Notes under the pieces: model-generated | The model's database searches: none | What the model was told of the DNA's origin: nothing | Seen by the model: the letters and a program-made list of their open reading frames with translations, nothing else | Source of the DNA: Streptomyces sp. NBC_01716 | GTDB taxonomy: Bacteria; Actinomycetota; Actinomycetes; Streptomycetales; Streptomycetaceae | Length of the DNA: 64,000 bases | Assembly (NCBI RefSeq): GCF_036248275.1 | Contig: NZ_CP109181.1 | Span: 2,480,001 to 2,544,000 of the forward strand | Direction of reading: 5' to 3' | Translations under genes and position numbers: made by a program | Shown here: piece by piece, positions 54,909 through 64,000 of the stretch | How the letters are laid out: each line of letters begins with the position of its first letter | Numbering within the stretch: position 1 is the stretch's first letter

Positions 54909-55583
54909 TCACGCTCCCCGGAAGTCGATCCCCACCAGCGCGCCCGCCGCGTCGCGGTCCAGCAGGACCGCCGACACGCAGCCCGCCGGGAGGCGGCCCG
55001 ACTCCGCCTCCTTGACCAGGCGGGACACCGCCCGGCGATGGCGGGCGAAGGCGTACCCCGACACACCGCGGCCACGTTCGCGCTGGCCCGCGCGGGCGGT
55101 CTTCGGCGTGACGTCCAGCAGGACGAGATGGAGCCTTCTGCCGCGCCGCCGCGCCTCGCGGGCCAGCCAGCGCCGTACCCACGCCTGGGTGCCGCAGTCG
55201 TGCACCACGACGCTCTCGCCGGAGCGCAGTGCCCGCCGCAGCCCCGTGTAGTGCGCGAGGCGCACCAGCGGCCGGTAGACCGCGTACGGCAGCCGCGCGG
55301 GCAGCCGGCGGGCCCAGCGGTCGCGGGTGTCCTGCGAGTCGATCCCCCGGCCCGCCGCGGCCCGGCCGATCAGCGTGGACTTCCCGCTGCCCGGCAGCCC
55401 GGAGACGACGACCACGTCGCCGCCGCCGAACGTCAGGCGCCGGGGCCCCCGGCTTCTCCCCTCGCGCAGGTCCCGGACGACCGGTGGGACCGCCGCCAAG
55501 GTCCGGCGGGGGACCGCTGCCGGCTGGGCGGGCACCCCCGCGGTCGTCGCGTACGCGCCTGCACGGGACCGCTGCAACGTCAT
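54909..55583 (-). CDS. P-loop ATPase/kinase-like protein
   Basis: The 224-residue protein has Walker A VVVSGLPGSGKSTLIGRA with Lys68 and Ser69. It has a kinase-like arrangement with TRDRWARRLP after the P-loop, a strand-Asp segment SVVVHDCGTQAW and a later strand LHLVLLDVTPKTARAGQRER carrying an arginine-rich lid-like stretch. It resembles small AAA or zeta/gluconate-kinase-like phosphotransferases whose substrate cannot be read. No antitoxin-like partner gene is adjacent, so a toxin role is not supported. ATG 55583 follows GGGAGG closely. The first 50 residues are low-complexity and may be flexible. It is divergent from the glycine riboswitch. Confidence 0.8.
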   Translation of the reverse strand: MTLQRSRAGAYATTAGVPAQPAAVPRRTLAAVPPVVRDLREGRSRGPRRLTFGGGDVVVVSGLPGSGKSTLIGRAAAGRGIDSQDTRDRWARRLPARLPYAVYRPLVRLAHYTGLRRALRSGESVVVHDCGTQAWVRRWLAREARRRGRRLHLVLLDVTPKTARAGQRERGRGVSGYAFARHRRAVSRLVKEAESGRLPAGCVSAVLLDRDAAGALVGIDFRGA

Positions 55584-55814
55584 CGCCCTCCCCCTGTCGG
55601 GTCCATCGCCCTGGCCGATGTTCCCTGCCCTTGAAGTGTAAAGAATGGGTAATACGGCACAAGCGTTTTGCTGTTCACGGCCCTGTCGGCTCCGCCCTTC
55701 CGGCCGACCGGACGCCCGCGTACGCCCCCCGCCGCCCTCCCGCGCCGGCGACCGCGGGGCGGGAGGGCGGCGCGTGCGATGATGTGCGCGCCAACTCCAT
55801 AACGGCCGTTCGAA

Positions 55815-56045
55815 TCCGCGCGGGAGAGTCCTGGTCACCATGGGTGCCGGGCGCCGAAGGAGCAAGTTCCTCCCTTGAATCTCTCAGGCCCAGTACCGCG
55901 CGGACGAGGCAGATCTGAAAAGTGAATCGCCGTCAGGCGCTTCCACCCACGGTGCAAGTCGCGACCTTTCGTGTGCGTACGTATGAACGTGTACGTGCGG
56001 TCGTGATGAACCTCTCAGGTTCCGATGACAGATGGGGAGGATTGT
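55815..56045 (+). ncRNA. Tandem glycine riboswitch upstream of gcvT
   Basis: Two aptamer-like units precede gcvT. The first (about 55815-55920) has the conserved CGGGAGAGTCC, GCGCCGAAGGAGCAAG, GAATCTCTCAGGCCC, AGTACCG and GCAGATCTGAAAAGTG elements. The second (about 55935-56045) has CACCCACGGTGCAAGTCGCG, a longer variable arm and AACCTCTCAGGTTCCGATGA with ACAGATGGGGAGG. Glycine riboswitches of this kind turn on glycine-cleavage genes. Directly after the second unit, ATGACAG (56025-56031) can pair with CTGTCAT (56051-56057) around GAGGA/TCCTC, a possible expression platform. The gcvT ribosome site GGGAG follows at 56063-56067. Confidence 0.9.
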
Positions 56046-56075
56046 CCTCTCTGTCATGCCCTGGGAGCCACACCT

Positions 56076-57239
56076 ATGAGCAATACGTCTCACACGCCCG
56101 CCCCCGAAGCGGCTGGTCCGGACGGCCCGCGCCACACCGCGCTCGACGCCGTCCACCGCGCGCTGGGCGCCACCATGACCGACTTCGCGGGCTGGGACAT
56201 GCCGCTGCGGTACGCCAGTGAGCGGGAGGAACATCTCGCCGTCCGTACGAAGGCCGGGCTCTTCGACCTCTCCCACATGGGTGAGATCACCGTCAGCGGC
56301 CCGCGGGCGGCCCAGGCCCTCGACTACGCGCTGGTCGGCAACATCGGTTCGCTCGCCGTGGGCCGCGCCCGCTACACCATGATCTGCCAGGAGGACGGCG
56401 GCATCCTGGACGACCTGATCGTGTACCGCCTCGACACGCACGGGTCACCCGAATTCATGGTCGTCGCGAACGCCTCCAACGCGCGGGTGGTGCTCGACGA
56501 GCTGACGGGCCGTGCCGCGGACTTCGACGCCGAGGTGCGGGACGACCGCGACGCGTACGCGCTCCTCGCCGTCCAGGGCCCCGAGTCGCCCGGCATCCTC
56601 GCCTCGCTCACCGACGCCGATCTCGCCGGGCTCAAGTACTACGCCGGGCTGCCCGGCACCGTCGCCGGCGTGCCCGCGCTGATCGCCCGTACCGGCTACA
56701 CGGGTGAGGACGGCTTCGAACTGTTCGTGGCGCCCCGGCACGCGGAAGGGCTGTGGCAGGCGCTGACCGCCGCGGGCGCGTCCGCCGGACTCGTACCGGC
56801 CGGGCTCTCGTGCCGCGACACCCTCCGTATGGAGGCCGGGATGCCGCTGTACGGGCAGGAGCTGACCACCGGTCTCACGCCCTTCGACGCGGGCCTGGGC
56901 AGGGTGGTCAAGTTCGAGAAGGAGGGTTACTTCGTGGGGCGCCCGGCGCTGGAGGCCGCCGCCGAGCGTGCCGGGAACGCGCCGCCGCGCAAGCTGGTCG
57001 GGCTCGTCGCCGAGGGCCGCCGGGTGCCGCGCGCCGGATACCCGGTCGTGGCCGGCGGCGAGGTCGTCGGTCATGTCACCTCGGGCGCGCCGTCGCCGAC
57101 GCTGGGCCGGCCGATCGCGATGGCCTATGTGGACGCGTCGCACGCCGCGGCGGGCACGGCGGGCGTCGGGGTCGACATCCGGGGCTCGGTCGAGCCGTAC
57201 GAGGTCGTCGCGCTGCCCTTCTACAAACGACAGAAGTAG
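56076..57239 (+). CDS. gcvT: Glycine cleavage system T protein (aminomethyltransferase)
   Basis: GcvT transfers the methylene carbon from the GcvH-bound aminomethyl arm to tetrahydrofolate, giving 5,10-methylene-THF and ammonia. The 387-residue product shows MTDFAGWDMPLRYASEREEH, FDLSHMGEITVSGPRA, the folate-site region RTGYTGEDGFELFV, CRDTLRMEAGMPLYGQEL and GHVTSGAPSPTLGRPIAMAY. ATG 56076 (MSNTSHTP) has GGGAG eight bases upstream; the longer frame from 56025 starts inside the riboswitch and is rejected. It heads gcvT-gcvH-glyA under the glycine riboswitch. gcvP is not in the window and must lie elsewhere. Confidence 0.97.
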   Translation: MSNTSHTPAPEAAGPDGPRHTALDAVHRALGATMTDFAGWDMPLRYASEREEHLAVRTKAGLFDLSHMGEITVSGPRAAQALDYALVGNIGSLAVGRARYTMICQEDGGILDDLIVYRLDTHGSPEFMVVANASNARVVLDELTGRAADFDAEVRDDRDAYALLAVQGPESPGILASLTDADLAGLKYYAGLPGTVAGVPALIARTGYTGEDGFELFVAPRHAEGLWQALTAAGASAGLVPAGLSCRDTLRMEAGMPLYGQELTTGLTPFDAGLGRVVKFEKEGYFVGRPALEAAAERAGNAPPRKLVGLVAEGRRVPRAGYPVVAGGEVVGHVTSGAPSPTLGRPIAMAYVDASHAAAGTAGVGVDIRGSVEPYEVVALPFYKRQK

Positions 57240-57329
57240 CGCCCGGCACCCGTGAGGTGCCGCGCCGGTATCTCACTCCGCAAGACACGTGTTCACCACC
57301 ACTCCCCCGCGTACAGGAGAATTCACGCC

Positions 57330-57707
57330 ATGAGCAACCCCCAGCAGCTGCGCTACAGCAAGGAGCACGAGTGGCTGTCGACCGCCGATGACGGCGTCTC
57401 GACGGTCGGCATCACGGAGTTCGCGGCGAACGCCCTCGGCGACGTCGTGTTCGCCCAGCTCCCCGCGGTCGGTGACACGGTGACCGCGGGCGAGACCTGC
57501 GGTGAGCTGGAGTCGACCAAGTCGGTCAGCGACCTGTACTCCCCCGTGACGGGTGAGGTCACCGAGGCGAACCAGGACGTCGTGGACGACCCCTCGCTGG
57601 TGAACTCCGCACCCTTCGAGGGCGGCTGGCTGTTCAAGGTACGCGTCGCGGAAGAGCCGAAGGACCTGCTCTCCGCCGACGAGTACACCGAATTCTCCGG
57701 CAACTGA
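57330..57707 (+). CDS. gcvH: Glycine cleavage system H protein
   Basis: The 125-residue lipoyl carrier shuttles the aminomethyl group from GcvP to Gcv[21 protein letters not shown] is the N-terminal signature and the lipoylated lysine is Lys64 in [20 protein letters not shown]. The C-terminal [22 protein letters not shown] is typical. AGGAGA lies nine bases before ATG 57330. A 7-bp hairpin (57244-57262) lies in the 90-bp gap after gcvT and may tune relative expression. glyA follows after 16 bp. Confidence 0.97.
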   Translation: MSNPQQLRYSKEHEWLSTADDGVSTVGITEFAANALGDVVFAQLPAVGDTVTAGETCGELESTKSVSDLYSPVTGEVTEANQDVVDDPSLVNSAPFEGGWLFKVRVAEEPKDLLSADEYTEFSGN

Positions 57708-57723
57708 GACCCCAGGGACTGTG

Positions 57724-58992
57724 ATGTCTTCGAAGTCGCTCCTCAACTCCTCACTCCACGAGCTCGACCCGGATGTCGCCGCCGCCGTCGACTCCGAACT
57801 CCACCGCCAGCAGTCGACGCTCGAAATGATCGCGTCGGAGAACTTCGCGCCGGTCGCCGTCATGGAGGCCCAGGGCTCCGTCCTGACCAACAAGTACGCC
57901 GAGGGCTACCCGGGCCGCCGCTACTACGGCGGCTGTGAGTACGTCGACGTGGTCGAGAACATCGCGATCGACCGGGTGAAGGCGCTCTTCGGCGCCGAGC
58001 ACGCCAACGTGCAGCCGCACTCCGGCGCGCAGGCGAACGCCGCGGCGATGTTCGCGCTGCTGAAGCCCGGCGACACGATCATGGGGCTGAATCTGGCCCA
58101 CGGCGGCCACCTCACCCACGGCATGAAGATCAACTTCTCCGGCAAGCTCTACAACGTGGTCGCCTACCACGTCGACGAGGAGAGCGGCCAGGTCGACATG
58201 GCCGAGGTCGAGCGCCTGGCGAAGGAGTCGCGCCCCAAGCTCATCGTGGCCGGCTGGTCGGCGTATCCGCGGCAGCTCGACTTCGCCGCGTTCCGCCGGA
58301 TCGCCGACGAGGTCGGCGCGTACCTGATGGTCGACATGGCGCACTTCGCCGGTCTGGTCGCCGCCGGGCTGCACCCGAACCCGGTGCCGCACGCGCACGT
58401 CGTCACCACGACCACGCACAAGACCCTGGGCGGCCCGCGCGGCGGCGTGATCCTCTCCACCCAGGAGCTGGCCAAGAAGATCAACTCCGCGGTCTTCCCC
58501 GGTCAGCAGGGCGGCCCGCTGGAGCATGTCATCGCGGCGAAGGCGGTCTCGTTCAAGATCGCGGCGTCCGAGGAGTTCAAGGAGCGCCAGCAGCTGACGC
58601 TGGACGGCGCGCGCATCCTCGCCGAGCGGCTGGTCCAGGACGACGTCACCAAGGCCGGCGTCTCTGTCCTTTCGGGCGGAACGGATGTGCATCTGGTCCT
58701 GGTCGACCTGCGGAACTCGGAGCTGGACGGCCGGCAGGCGGAGGACCGGCTGCACGAGATCGGCATCACGGTCAACCGCAACGCCGTCCCGAACGACCCG
58801 CGCCCGCCGATGGTCACCTCCGGCCTGCGGATCGGCACCCCGGCGCTCGCCACCCGCGGCTTCACGGCCGAGGACTTCACCGAGGTCGCGGACGTCATCG
58901 CGGCGGCCCTGAAGCCGGAGTTCGACCGCGAGGCCCTGGCCGCGCGCGTGACGGCGCTGGCGACGAAGCACCCGCTGTACCCCGGCCTGTAG
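57724..58992 (+). CDS. glyA: Serine hydroxymethyltransferase
   Basis: GlyA interconverts serine and glycine with tetrahydrofolate using PLP. The 422-residue product has the family signatures [60 protein letters not shown] and the PLP-lysine motif [20 protein letters not shown] (Lys about 231). ATG 57724 has AGGGA five bases upstream, while GTG 57721 directly before it is an alternative. Placement directly after gcvT-gcvH lets methylene-THF and glycine from cleavage be turned into serine, and the same riboswitch probably controls it. Confidence 0.97.
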   Translation: MSSKSLLNSSLHELDPDVAAAVDSELHRQQSTLEMIASENFAPVAVMEAQGSVLTNKYAEGYPGRRYYGGCEYVDVVENIAIDRVKALFGAEHANVQPHSGAQANAAAMFALLKPGDTIMGLNLAHGGHLTHGMKINFSGKLYNVVAYHVDEESGQVDMAEVERLAKESRPKLIVAGWSAYPRQLDFAAFRRIADEVGAYLMVDMAHFAGLVAAGLHPNPVPHAHVVTTTTHKTLGGPRGGVILSTQELAKKINSAVFPGQQGGPLEHVIAAKAVSFKIAASEEFKERQQLTLDGARILAERLVQDDVTKAGVSVLSGGTDVHLVLVDLRNSELDGRQAEDRLHEIGITVNRNAVPNDPRPPMVTSGLRIGTPALATRGFTAEDFTEVADVIAAALKPEFDREALAARVTALATKHPLYPGL

Positions 58993-59170
58993 TCCCACCG
59001 GGTCCCACGGCCGAGGTCGCACCCGCGACCAGGGCGTGTCCGAGGGCCCACGGCCGCGCCGCGCGCACCCGACCGGCGCGCGCGGCGCGCCGTACCGTTG
59101 CACCTGTAGTTACGTTTTCTGCACCACCCCGGCAGACGACGGCGTCTACCAGCCCGCAAGGAGTACCACC

Positions 59171-60553
59171 GTGGCCATCTCGGTCTTCGACCTGTTCTCG
59201 ATCGGCATCGGCCCGTCCAGCTCCCATACGGTCGGCCCCATGCGCGCGGCCGGTCTCTTCGCGCGGCGGCTGAAGAACGAGGGCCTGATCGCCCACACCG
59301 CCTCGGTACGGGCCGAGCTCTTCGGCTCGCTCGGCGCCACCGGCCACGGCCACGGCACGCCCAAGGCGGTGCTGCTGGGCCTGGCGGGCGAGTCCCCCCG
59401 TACGGTCGACATCGAGTCCGCCGACGCGCGCGTGGAGGCCATCCGGAGCAGCGGCCGGATCAGCCTGCTCGGGATGCACGAGATCGGCTTCGACTTCGAC
59501 GCGGACCTGATCCTGCACCGGCGCAAGGCGCTGCCGTACCACGCGAACGGCATGACGGTCTTCGCGTACGACTCCGCCGGCGCCGTCCTCCTGGAGAAGA
59601 CGTACTACTCGGTCGGCGGCGGCTTCGTCGTGGACGAGGACGCCGTGGACGAGGACCGCATCAAGCTGGACGACACGGTGCTGACGTACCGCTTCCGCAG
59701 CGGTGACGAGCTGTTGCGGCTGGCCGGCGAGACCGGGCTCTCGATCTCCGCGCTGATGCTGGAGAACGAGAAGGCGTGGCGCACGGAGACCGAGATCCGT
59801 GAGGGGCTGCTGGAGATCTGGGGGGCCATGCGCGAGTGCGTGTCACGCGGCATGACCCGCGAGGGCCTGCTGCCCGGCGGCCTCAAGGTGCGCCGCCGCG
59901 CGGCGAACTCCGCCCGGCAGCTGCGTGCCGAGGGCGACCCGGCGGCCCGCGCGATGGAGTGGATCACCCTCTACGCGATGGCGGTCAACGAGGAGAACGC
60001 GGCTGGCGGGCGCGTCGTCACCGCCCCCACGAACGGCGCGGCGGGCATCATCCCGGCGGTGCTGCACTACTACCTGAACTTCGCCGCTGCCGGGCACACG
60101 GACGCCGAGAAAAACGACGACATCGTCCGCTTCCTGCTCGCCGCCGGCGCGATCGGCATGCTCTTCAAGGAGAACGCGTCCATCTCGGGCGCCGAGGTCG
60201 GCTGCCAGGGTGAGGTCGGCTCCGCCTGCTCGATGGCGGCGGGCGCCCTCGCGGAGGTCCTGGGCGGCAGCCCCGAACAGGTCGAGAACGCGGCCGAGAT
60301 CGGTATGGAGCACAACCTCGGCCTGACCTGTGACCCGGTCGGCGGCCTCGTACAGATCCCGTGCATCGAGCGCAACGGCATGGCGGCGGTCAAGGCCGTG
60401 ACGGCGGCGAAGATGGCGCTGCGCGGCGACGGCAGCCACAAGGTGTCGCTGGACAAGGTCATCAAGACGATGAAGGAGACCGGCGCGGACATGTCGGTCA
60501 AGTACAAGGAGACCGCGCGGGGCGGGCTCGCGGTGAACATCATCGAATGCTGA
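59171..60553 (+). CDS. sdaA: L-serine ammonia-lyase (Fe-S dehydratase, single-chain type)
   Basis: This enzyme deaminates L-serine to pyruvate and ammonia using a [4Fe-4S] cluster. The 460-residue single-chain form has the N-terminal domain [20 protein letters not shown] with [17 protein letters not shown], and the catalytic domain with cluster cysteines in [20 protein letters not shown] and [20 protein letters not shown]. It also carries [23 protein letters not shown] 59171 is preceded by AAGGAG seven bases away. It lies 178 bp downstream of glyA, so it may have its own promoter. With the upstream enzymes it provides an exit route from glycine through serine to pyruvate. Confidence 0.96.
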   Translation: MAISVFDLFSIGIGPSSSHTVGPMRAAGLFARRLKNEGLIAHTASVRAELFGSLGATGHGHGTPKAVLLGLAGESPRTVDIESADARVEAIRSSGRISLLGMHEIGFDFDADLILHRRKALPYHANGMTVFAYDSAGAVLLEKTYYSVGGGFVVDEDAVDEDRIKLDDTVLTYRFRSGDELLRLAGETGLSISALMLENEKAWRTETEIREGLLEIWGAMRECVSRGMTREGLLPGGLKVRRRAANSARQLRAEGDPAARAMEWITLYAMAVNEENAAGGRVVTAPTNGAAGIIPAVLHYYLNFAAAGHTDAEKNDDIVRFLLAAGAIGMLFKENASISGAEVGCQGEVGSACSMAAGALAEVLGGSPEQVENAAEIGMEHNLGLTCDPVGGLVQIPCIERNGMAAVKAVTAAKMALRGDGSHKVSLDKVIKTMKETGADMSVKYKETARGGLAVNIIEC

Positions 60554-60572
60554 GACGTCAGGGGTGAATGAC

Positions 60573-60914
60573 ATGGCCGGTATGTCCGCACTCGAACTCG
60601 AAACGCTCTGGACCGAGTTCCACGGCGTGGTCAACATGACCTCGCAGGAGATCGGGGTGGTCCTCCAGACGGAGGGGGGCGCGGAGGATGCGGACTCCGG
60701 GTCCGAATCCGAGTGGACGACAACCGGGCTGCGGGTGCTGGAGATCCTGCAGAAGCGCCGCAGCGAGCTGACCGAGGCAGACACCCGGGTCATGTACGAC
60801 GTGGTGGAACGCGTCGAGGACTTCACACCCGACGCGGCCGGCCGGCCGAGCCGTGACCAGCTGATGAGGCTCGGTCACGACCCGCTGAGGTCGGGGCCCG
60901 AAGGCTCGCTGTGA
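60573..60914 (+). CDS. DUF3140-like small protein
   Basis: The 113-residue protein contains ALELETLWTEFHGVVNMTSQ (about residues 6-25), a stretch typical of DUF3140 proteins, then WTTTGLRVLEILQKRRSELT and DTRVMYDVVERVEDFTPDAA with a basic, helical character. Such proteins are usually small and uncharacterised, sometimes suggested to bind DNA. AGGGG lies about nine bases before ATG 60573, and an in-frame GTG at 60564 is an alternative start. It follows sdaA by 19 bp and probably shares its transcript. It faces the small membrane gene tail to tail. Confidence 0.78.
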   Translation: MAGMSALELETLWTEFHGVVNMTSQEIGVVLQTEGGAEDADSGSESEWTTTGLRVLEILQKRRSELTEADTRVMYDVVERVEDFTPDAAGRPSRDQLMRLGHDPLRSGPEGSL

Positions 60915-60924
60915 GGCCGGGGCG

Positions 60925-61272
60925 TCAGCGGGGGACGTGCCACAGGACGACGCAGGCGGCGCCGATCACCGCGGTGAGGCTCGCGCACACCAGGCGCCGC
61001 CGCAGCAGCTCGTAACGCGCGGTGTACTCCTCCCGCAATTCACCGGCGCGCGCCACCACCAGTTCCAGCGCCCGCCGGGACATGGCGATGTGGTCCTGGG
61101 TGTAGAGCCTGACGACCTCTTCGTGCTGTGCGGTGGTCAGCCACGGCATGCGGTCGGCGAAGACCACGGCGTGCGCGCGGGCCTCCCGTACGCGGCTCTG
61201 GGCCAGCAGATAGCCCTCCAGCTGCTGGATGCCCGCGGCGGCCTCCTCCGACGACGATGACCTGCCGATCAC
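60925..61272 (-). CDS. Small single-span membrane protein coupled to ctaD
   Basis: The 115-residue protein has a helical N-terminal part ([20 protein letters not shown], then RARELRE-like [20 protein letters not shown]) and one C-terminal hydrophobic segment (about residues 93-111, [20 protein letters not shown]), so it looks tail-anchored with its body in the cytoplasm. Its GTG 61272 overlaps the ctaD stop in GTGA, making it translationally coupled to oxidase subunit I. I recognise no family. It could assist the assembly or stability of this particular CtaD, but that rests only on gene position. Confidence 0.72.
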   Translation of the reverse strand: MIGRSSSSEEAAAGIQQLEGYLLAQSRVREARAHAVVFADRMPWLTTAQHEEVVRLYTQDHIAMSRRALELVVARAGELREEYTARYELLRRRLVCASLTAVIGAACVVLWHVPR

Positions 61273-63038
61273 GGCCGGTCCTTGTCGTCCCCCGATGGAC
61301 CGCTGACGTCCGCCTCGGGCTCCACGACGTCCCTGCGGCCCGCGTTGTGCTCGTCCACGAGTGCGGTGACCTCGGGGTGGTGCAGGTCGAACGCCGGGGA
61401 TTCGGAGCGGATCCGGGGCAGCGTGAGGAAGTTGTGCCGCGGCGGCGGGCAGGAAGTCGCCCATTCGAGTGAGCGGCCGTAGCCCCACGGGTCGTCCACC
61501 TCGACCTTCTTCCCGTATTTCTCGGTCTTCCAGACGTTGTAGAAGAACGGCAGCATCGAGAGGCCGAGCAGGAACGAGCTGATCGAGGACGTGGTGTTGA
61601 GGGCCGTGAAGCCGTCGGCGGCGAGGTAGTCCGCGTACCGCCGTGGCATGCCCTCGGCGCCCAGCCAGTGCTGCACGAGGAACGTGCCGTGGAAACCGAC
61701 GAACAGCGTCCAGAAGGTGATCTTCCCGAGCCGTTCGTCGAGCATCTTGCCCGTCATCTTCGGCCACCAGAAATGGAAGCCGGCGAACATCGCGAAGACC
61801 ACCGTGCCGAAGACGACGTAATGGAAGTGCGCGACGACGAAGTACGAGTCGGAGACATGGAAGTCCATCGGCGGCGAGGCCAGGATGACGCCTGTCAGGC
61901 CCCCGAAAAGGAACGTGACGAGAAATCCGATCGACCAGAGCATCGGCGTCTCGAAGGACAACGAGCCTTTCCACATCGTGCCGATCCAGTTGAAGAATTT
62001 CACTCCTGTCGGTACGGCGATCAGGAATGTCATGAACGAGAAGAACGGCAGCAGCACACCGCCGGTGACGAACATGTGATGGGCCCAGACGGTGGCGGAG
62101 AGCCCCGCGATGGCGATGGTCGCGCCGACGAGGCCGATATAGCCGAAAATCGGCTTCCGGCTGAAGACCGGGATGACTTCGGAGACGATCCCGAAGAAGG
62201 GCAGGGCGATGATGTACACCTCTGGATGCCCGAAGAACCAGAAGAGATGCTGCCAGAGCAACGCGCCGCCGTTGGCCGCGTCGAAGATGTGCGCACCGAA
62301 CTTCCGGTCGGCCTCCAGGGCGAGGAGCGCACCGGCCAGCACCGGGAAGGCGAGCAGGACCAGTACGGCCGTCAGCAGCACGTTCCAGCAGAAGATCGGC
62401 ATCCGGAACATCGTCATGCCGGGCGCGCGCATGCAGACGATCGTGGTGATGAAGTTGACCGAGCCGAGGATCGTGCCGAAGCCGGAGAACGCCAGACCCA
62501 TGATCCACAGATCGGCGCCGACGCCGTTCGAGCGGATCGCGTCCGAGAGCGGGGAGTACGCGGTCCAGCCGAAGTCCGCGGCGCCCTGCGGAGTGATGAA
62601 TCCCGCGATGACGATCGTCGAGCCGAACAGATAGAGCCAGTAGGCGAACATGTTGAGCCGCGGGAACGCCACATCGGGTGCGCCGAGCTGAAGCGGCATG
62701 ATCCAGTTGGTGAATCCGGCGAACAGCGGCGTCGCGAACATCAGCAGCATGATCGTGCCGTGCACCGTGAACGCCTGATTGAACTGCTCGTGCGACAGGA
62801 TCTGAATGCCGGGCCGGGCGAGTTCGGCGCGCATGACCAGCGCCAGGACCCCACCGATCACAAAGAAGCCGAAGGACGTGATCAGATACAGCGTGCCGAT
62901 CGTCTTGTGGTCGGTGCTGGTCAGCCATTTGATGACGACATTACCGGGCTCTTTCCGCCGCACCGGCAGCTCGTCCTGGTACGCGTCGTCCTCACTCTCC
63001 TGCGGGGCACCGACGTCAAATCCGGGCTGTGCTGCCAC
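61269..63038 (-). CDS. ctaD: Cytochrome c oxidase subunit I (solitary copy)
   Basis: The 589-residue heme-copper oxidase subunit I has twelve predicted spans. It shows [20 protein letters not shown] and [20 protein letters not shown] with heme-a histidine, the catalytic [20 protein letters not shown] containing the CuB His and cross-linked Tyr, [13 protein letters not shown] with two CuB histidines and [17 protein letters not shown] with heme ligands. The hydrophilic C-terminus ([15 protein letters not shown]) is ordinary. GTG 63038 is preceded by GGAG. No ctaC, ctaE or cytochrome bc genes are adjacent, so this is an isolated copy distinct from the usual operon. It is followed by a coupled small membrane protein gene. 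Confidence 0.95.
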   Translation of the reverse strand: MAAQPGFDVGAPQESEDDAYQDELPVRRKEPGNVVIKWLTSTDHKTIGTLYLITSFGFFVIGGVLALVMRAELARPGIQILSHEQFNQAFTVHGTIMLLMFATPLFAGFTNWIMPLQLGAPDVAFPRLNMFAYWLYLFGSTIVIAGFITPQGAADFGWTAYSPLSDAIRSNGVGADLWIMGLAFSGFGTILGSVNFITTIVCMRAPGMTMFRMPIFCWNVLLTAVLVLLAFPVLAGALLALEADRKFGAHIFDAANGGALLWQHLFWFFGHPEVYIIALPFFGIVSEVIPVFSRKPIFGYIGLVGATIAIAGLSATVWAHHMFVTGGVLLPFFSFMTFLIAVPTGVKFFNWIGTMWKGSLSFETPMLWSIGFLVTFLFGGLTGVILASPPMDFHVSDSYFVVAHFHYVVFGTVVFAMFAGFHFWWPKMTGKMLDERLGKITFWTLFVGFHGTFLVQHWLGAEGMPRRYADYLAADGFTALNTTSSISSFLLGLSMLPFFYNVWKTEKYGKKVEVDDPWGYGRSLEWATSCPPPRHNFLTLPRIRSESPAFDLHHPEVTALVDEHNAGRRDVVEPEADVSGPSGDDKDRP

Positions 63039-63238
63039 ACCAACTCCAGTTCACTCACCAGCCACCGGCACGAACCCGCACATGCCGGCAGGGCAAACCC
63101 AGCGAAAAAAGGATGATTACGCCCGCAATGTATTCCATGCCGCTTCTCCGGGCTTACCCAGAAGGCGCCGTCGGGCGGGGTTTCACACGTTCGTGGGTTC
63201 TGCCTGAGCTCACGTCGACCAGGCGCGCATATTTTTCT

Positions 63239-63925
63239 CTATTCCGGCTTTCGGCCTGCGGACCTGGTTTTCGCGGCCAGGACGACAGGAGTCGGACCGC
63301 CGGATTCGGCGAATCTTTCGGGCGTCAGTCCGGCGTCCAGGAACGCGTGCAGCAACTCGGGCAGCGGACGGTGCGTCGCGCCGACCTTGTCGCGCACTCC
63401 CCGGTCCGTCCAGGAGTCCGTCGTCCAGTGGCCGTCAAGGTAGCCGGGGCGGACGACCACCACGTCCGGGTCGCTTCGGTCGGCGAAACCGCCGCAGAAA
63501 CAGGGGTGGACGCCGATGTGCACGAACACCCCGCCGGGACGCAGCACCCTGGCCACCTCGCGGAGCACCGCCGGGTACCCGGGCATGTCGGTGTGCACCA
63601 TCACGGCGATGACCGCAGGGACGGATCCGTCGCGGAACGGCAGCCGTTCGGCGTCGGCACGGGCCACCGGCAGCCGGCCGCTCGCGTGGCGCAGCATCCC
63701 GGCCGAGAAGTCCACACCCACCGGTGTCCGGCCGAGGGCCCGGACGCGGGCCGCGTGGATACCGGTGCCGCAGCCGATCTCCAGGCACATGCCGGTTCCC
63801 TCGCCGAGCAGTTCGCCGATGAGGTCACCGAGACCGAGCGGGTCCTCGTGCCCGGTGTCCGTCACCCCCAGGAATTCACGCTCGTACCAGTCCGCGATCT
63901 CGTCGTACGCCGCCGCCGTCGCCAT
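63239..63925 (-). CDS. Class I SAM-dependent methyltransferase
   Basis: The 228-residue enzyme has the SAM-binding motif MCLEIGCGTGIHAARVRALG (about residues 46-65), the acidic end of strand 2 (PVGVDFSAGMLRHASG), the DAERLPFRDGSVPAVIAVMV motif and the Rossmann-like VLRPGGVFVHIGVHPCFCGG. It resembles UbiE/Methyltransf_11 type enzymes; the substrate is unknown. ATG 63925 is favoured over ATG 63946, because GGAAGGG lies seven bases upstream and family sequence starts at MATAAAYDEIADWYE. A 200-bp gap separates it from ctaD downstream. It contains some AT-rich stretches (63100-63106, 63228-63240) but no assignable element. Confidence 0.88.
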   Translation of the reverse strand: MATAAAYDEIADWYEREFLGVTDTGHEDPLGLGDLIGELLGEGTGMCLEIGCGTGIHAARVRALGRTPVGVDFSAGMLRHASGRLPVARADAERLPFRDGSVPAVIAVMVHTDMPGYPAVLREVARVLRPGGVFVHIGVHPCFCGGFADRSDPDVVVVRPGYLDGHWTTDSWTDRGVRDKVGATHRPLPELLHAFLDAGLTPERFAESGGPTPVVLAAKTRSAGRKPE

Positions 63926-64000
63926 GGGCCCGCCCTTCCCGCTCATCTGCCGCTTCCGCTGCCGTGAGTTCGGCCTCGTTCGCTCAGCAACCTGCCCCTT

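Noticed and set aside
54909..55583. Zeta-toxin reading of the P-loop protein
   Set aside because: The Walker A motif fits many small kinases, and no antitoxin-like gene is adjacent.

Overview
The window is very GC-rich chromosomal DNA with GTG and TTG starts, strong third-position GC, many overlapping stop/start codons, twin-arginine exported enzymes and almost no TTA codons. Together with a GatCAB locus, NAD-dependent LigA, two cyclic-di-GMP proteins, a gcvT-gcvH-glyA-serine dehydratase cluster behind a tandem glycine riboswitch, and two oligopeptide ABC operons, this points to Streptomyces. The gene set fits the chromosomal core. No phage, integrase, transposase, rRNA, tRNA or CRISPR array was seen.

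Region 1 (1-18.5 kb): a partial membrane PAS-GGDEF-EAL protein with two TTA codons and a degenerate EAL motif; a 2-hydroxyacid dehydrogenase; a sorbosone-dehydrogenase-like lipoprotein; an XRE/MmyB-like regulator convergent with a large LuxR-type ATPase regulator; small and membrane proteins; a GNAT enzyme; an MMPL exporter; a Tat-exported phospholipase C; an NAD(P)H-binding protein; a TPR protein; and a permease coupled to a universal-stress-like protein.

Region 2 (18.6-29.5 kb): gatC-gatA-(80-aa protein)-gatB, an rmdB-like c-di-GMP protein, ligA, and an overlapping trio (LOG-like, SDR, MetE-C-like).

Region 3 (29.6-40 kb): a DUF427 protein, a broken acetamidase gene, a GH35 beta-galactosidase behind a LacI-type operator, mnmA, an amidase, a cysteine desulfurase, an alpha/beta hydrolase with a probable 5' frameshift, a thioesterase and a TRIC-type membrane protein.

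Region 4 (40-52.5 kb): two complete oligopeptide/dipeptide ABC operons in tandem on the minus strand. In each, a strong hairpin follows the binding-protein gene.

Region 5 (52.9-61 kb): two SseB-like paralogues separated by a 204-bp foldback element, a P-loop protein, then the glycine/serine genes. The enzymes encoded here could take glycine to C1 units (GcvT/GcvH; no gcvP in the window), interconvert glycine and serine (GlyA) and deaminate serine to pyruvate (serine dehydratase). The SseB-like pair next door may belong to the same theme.

Region 6 (60.9-64 kb): a solitary cytochrome oxidase subunit I gene overlapping a small single-span membrane protein gene, and a methyltransferase. Function calls rest on motif reading by eye; no search was run.
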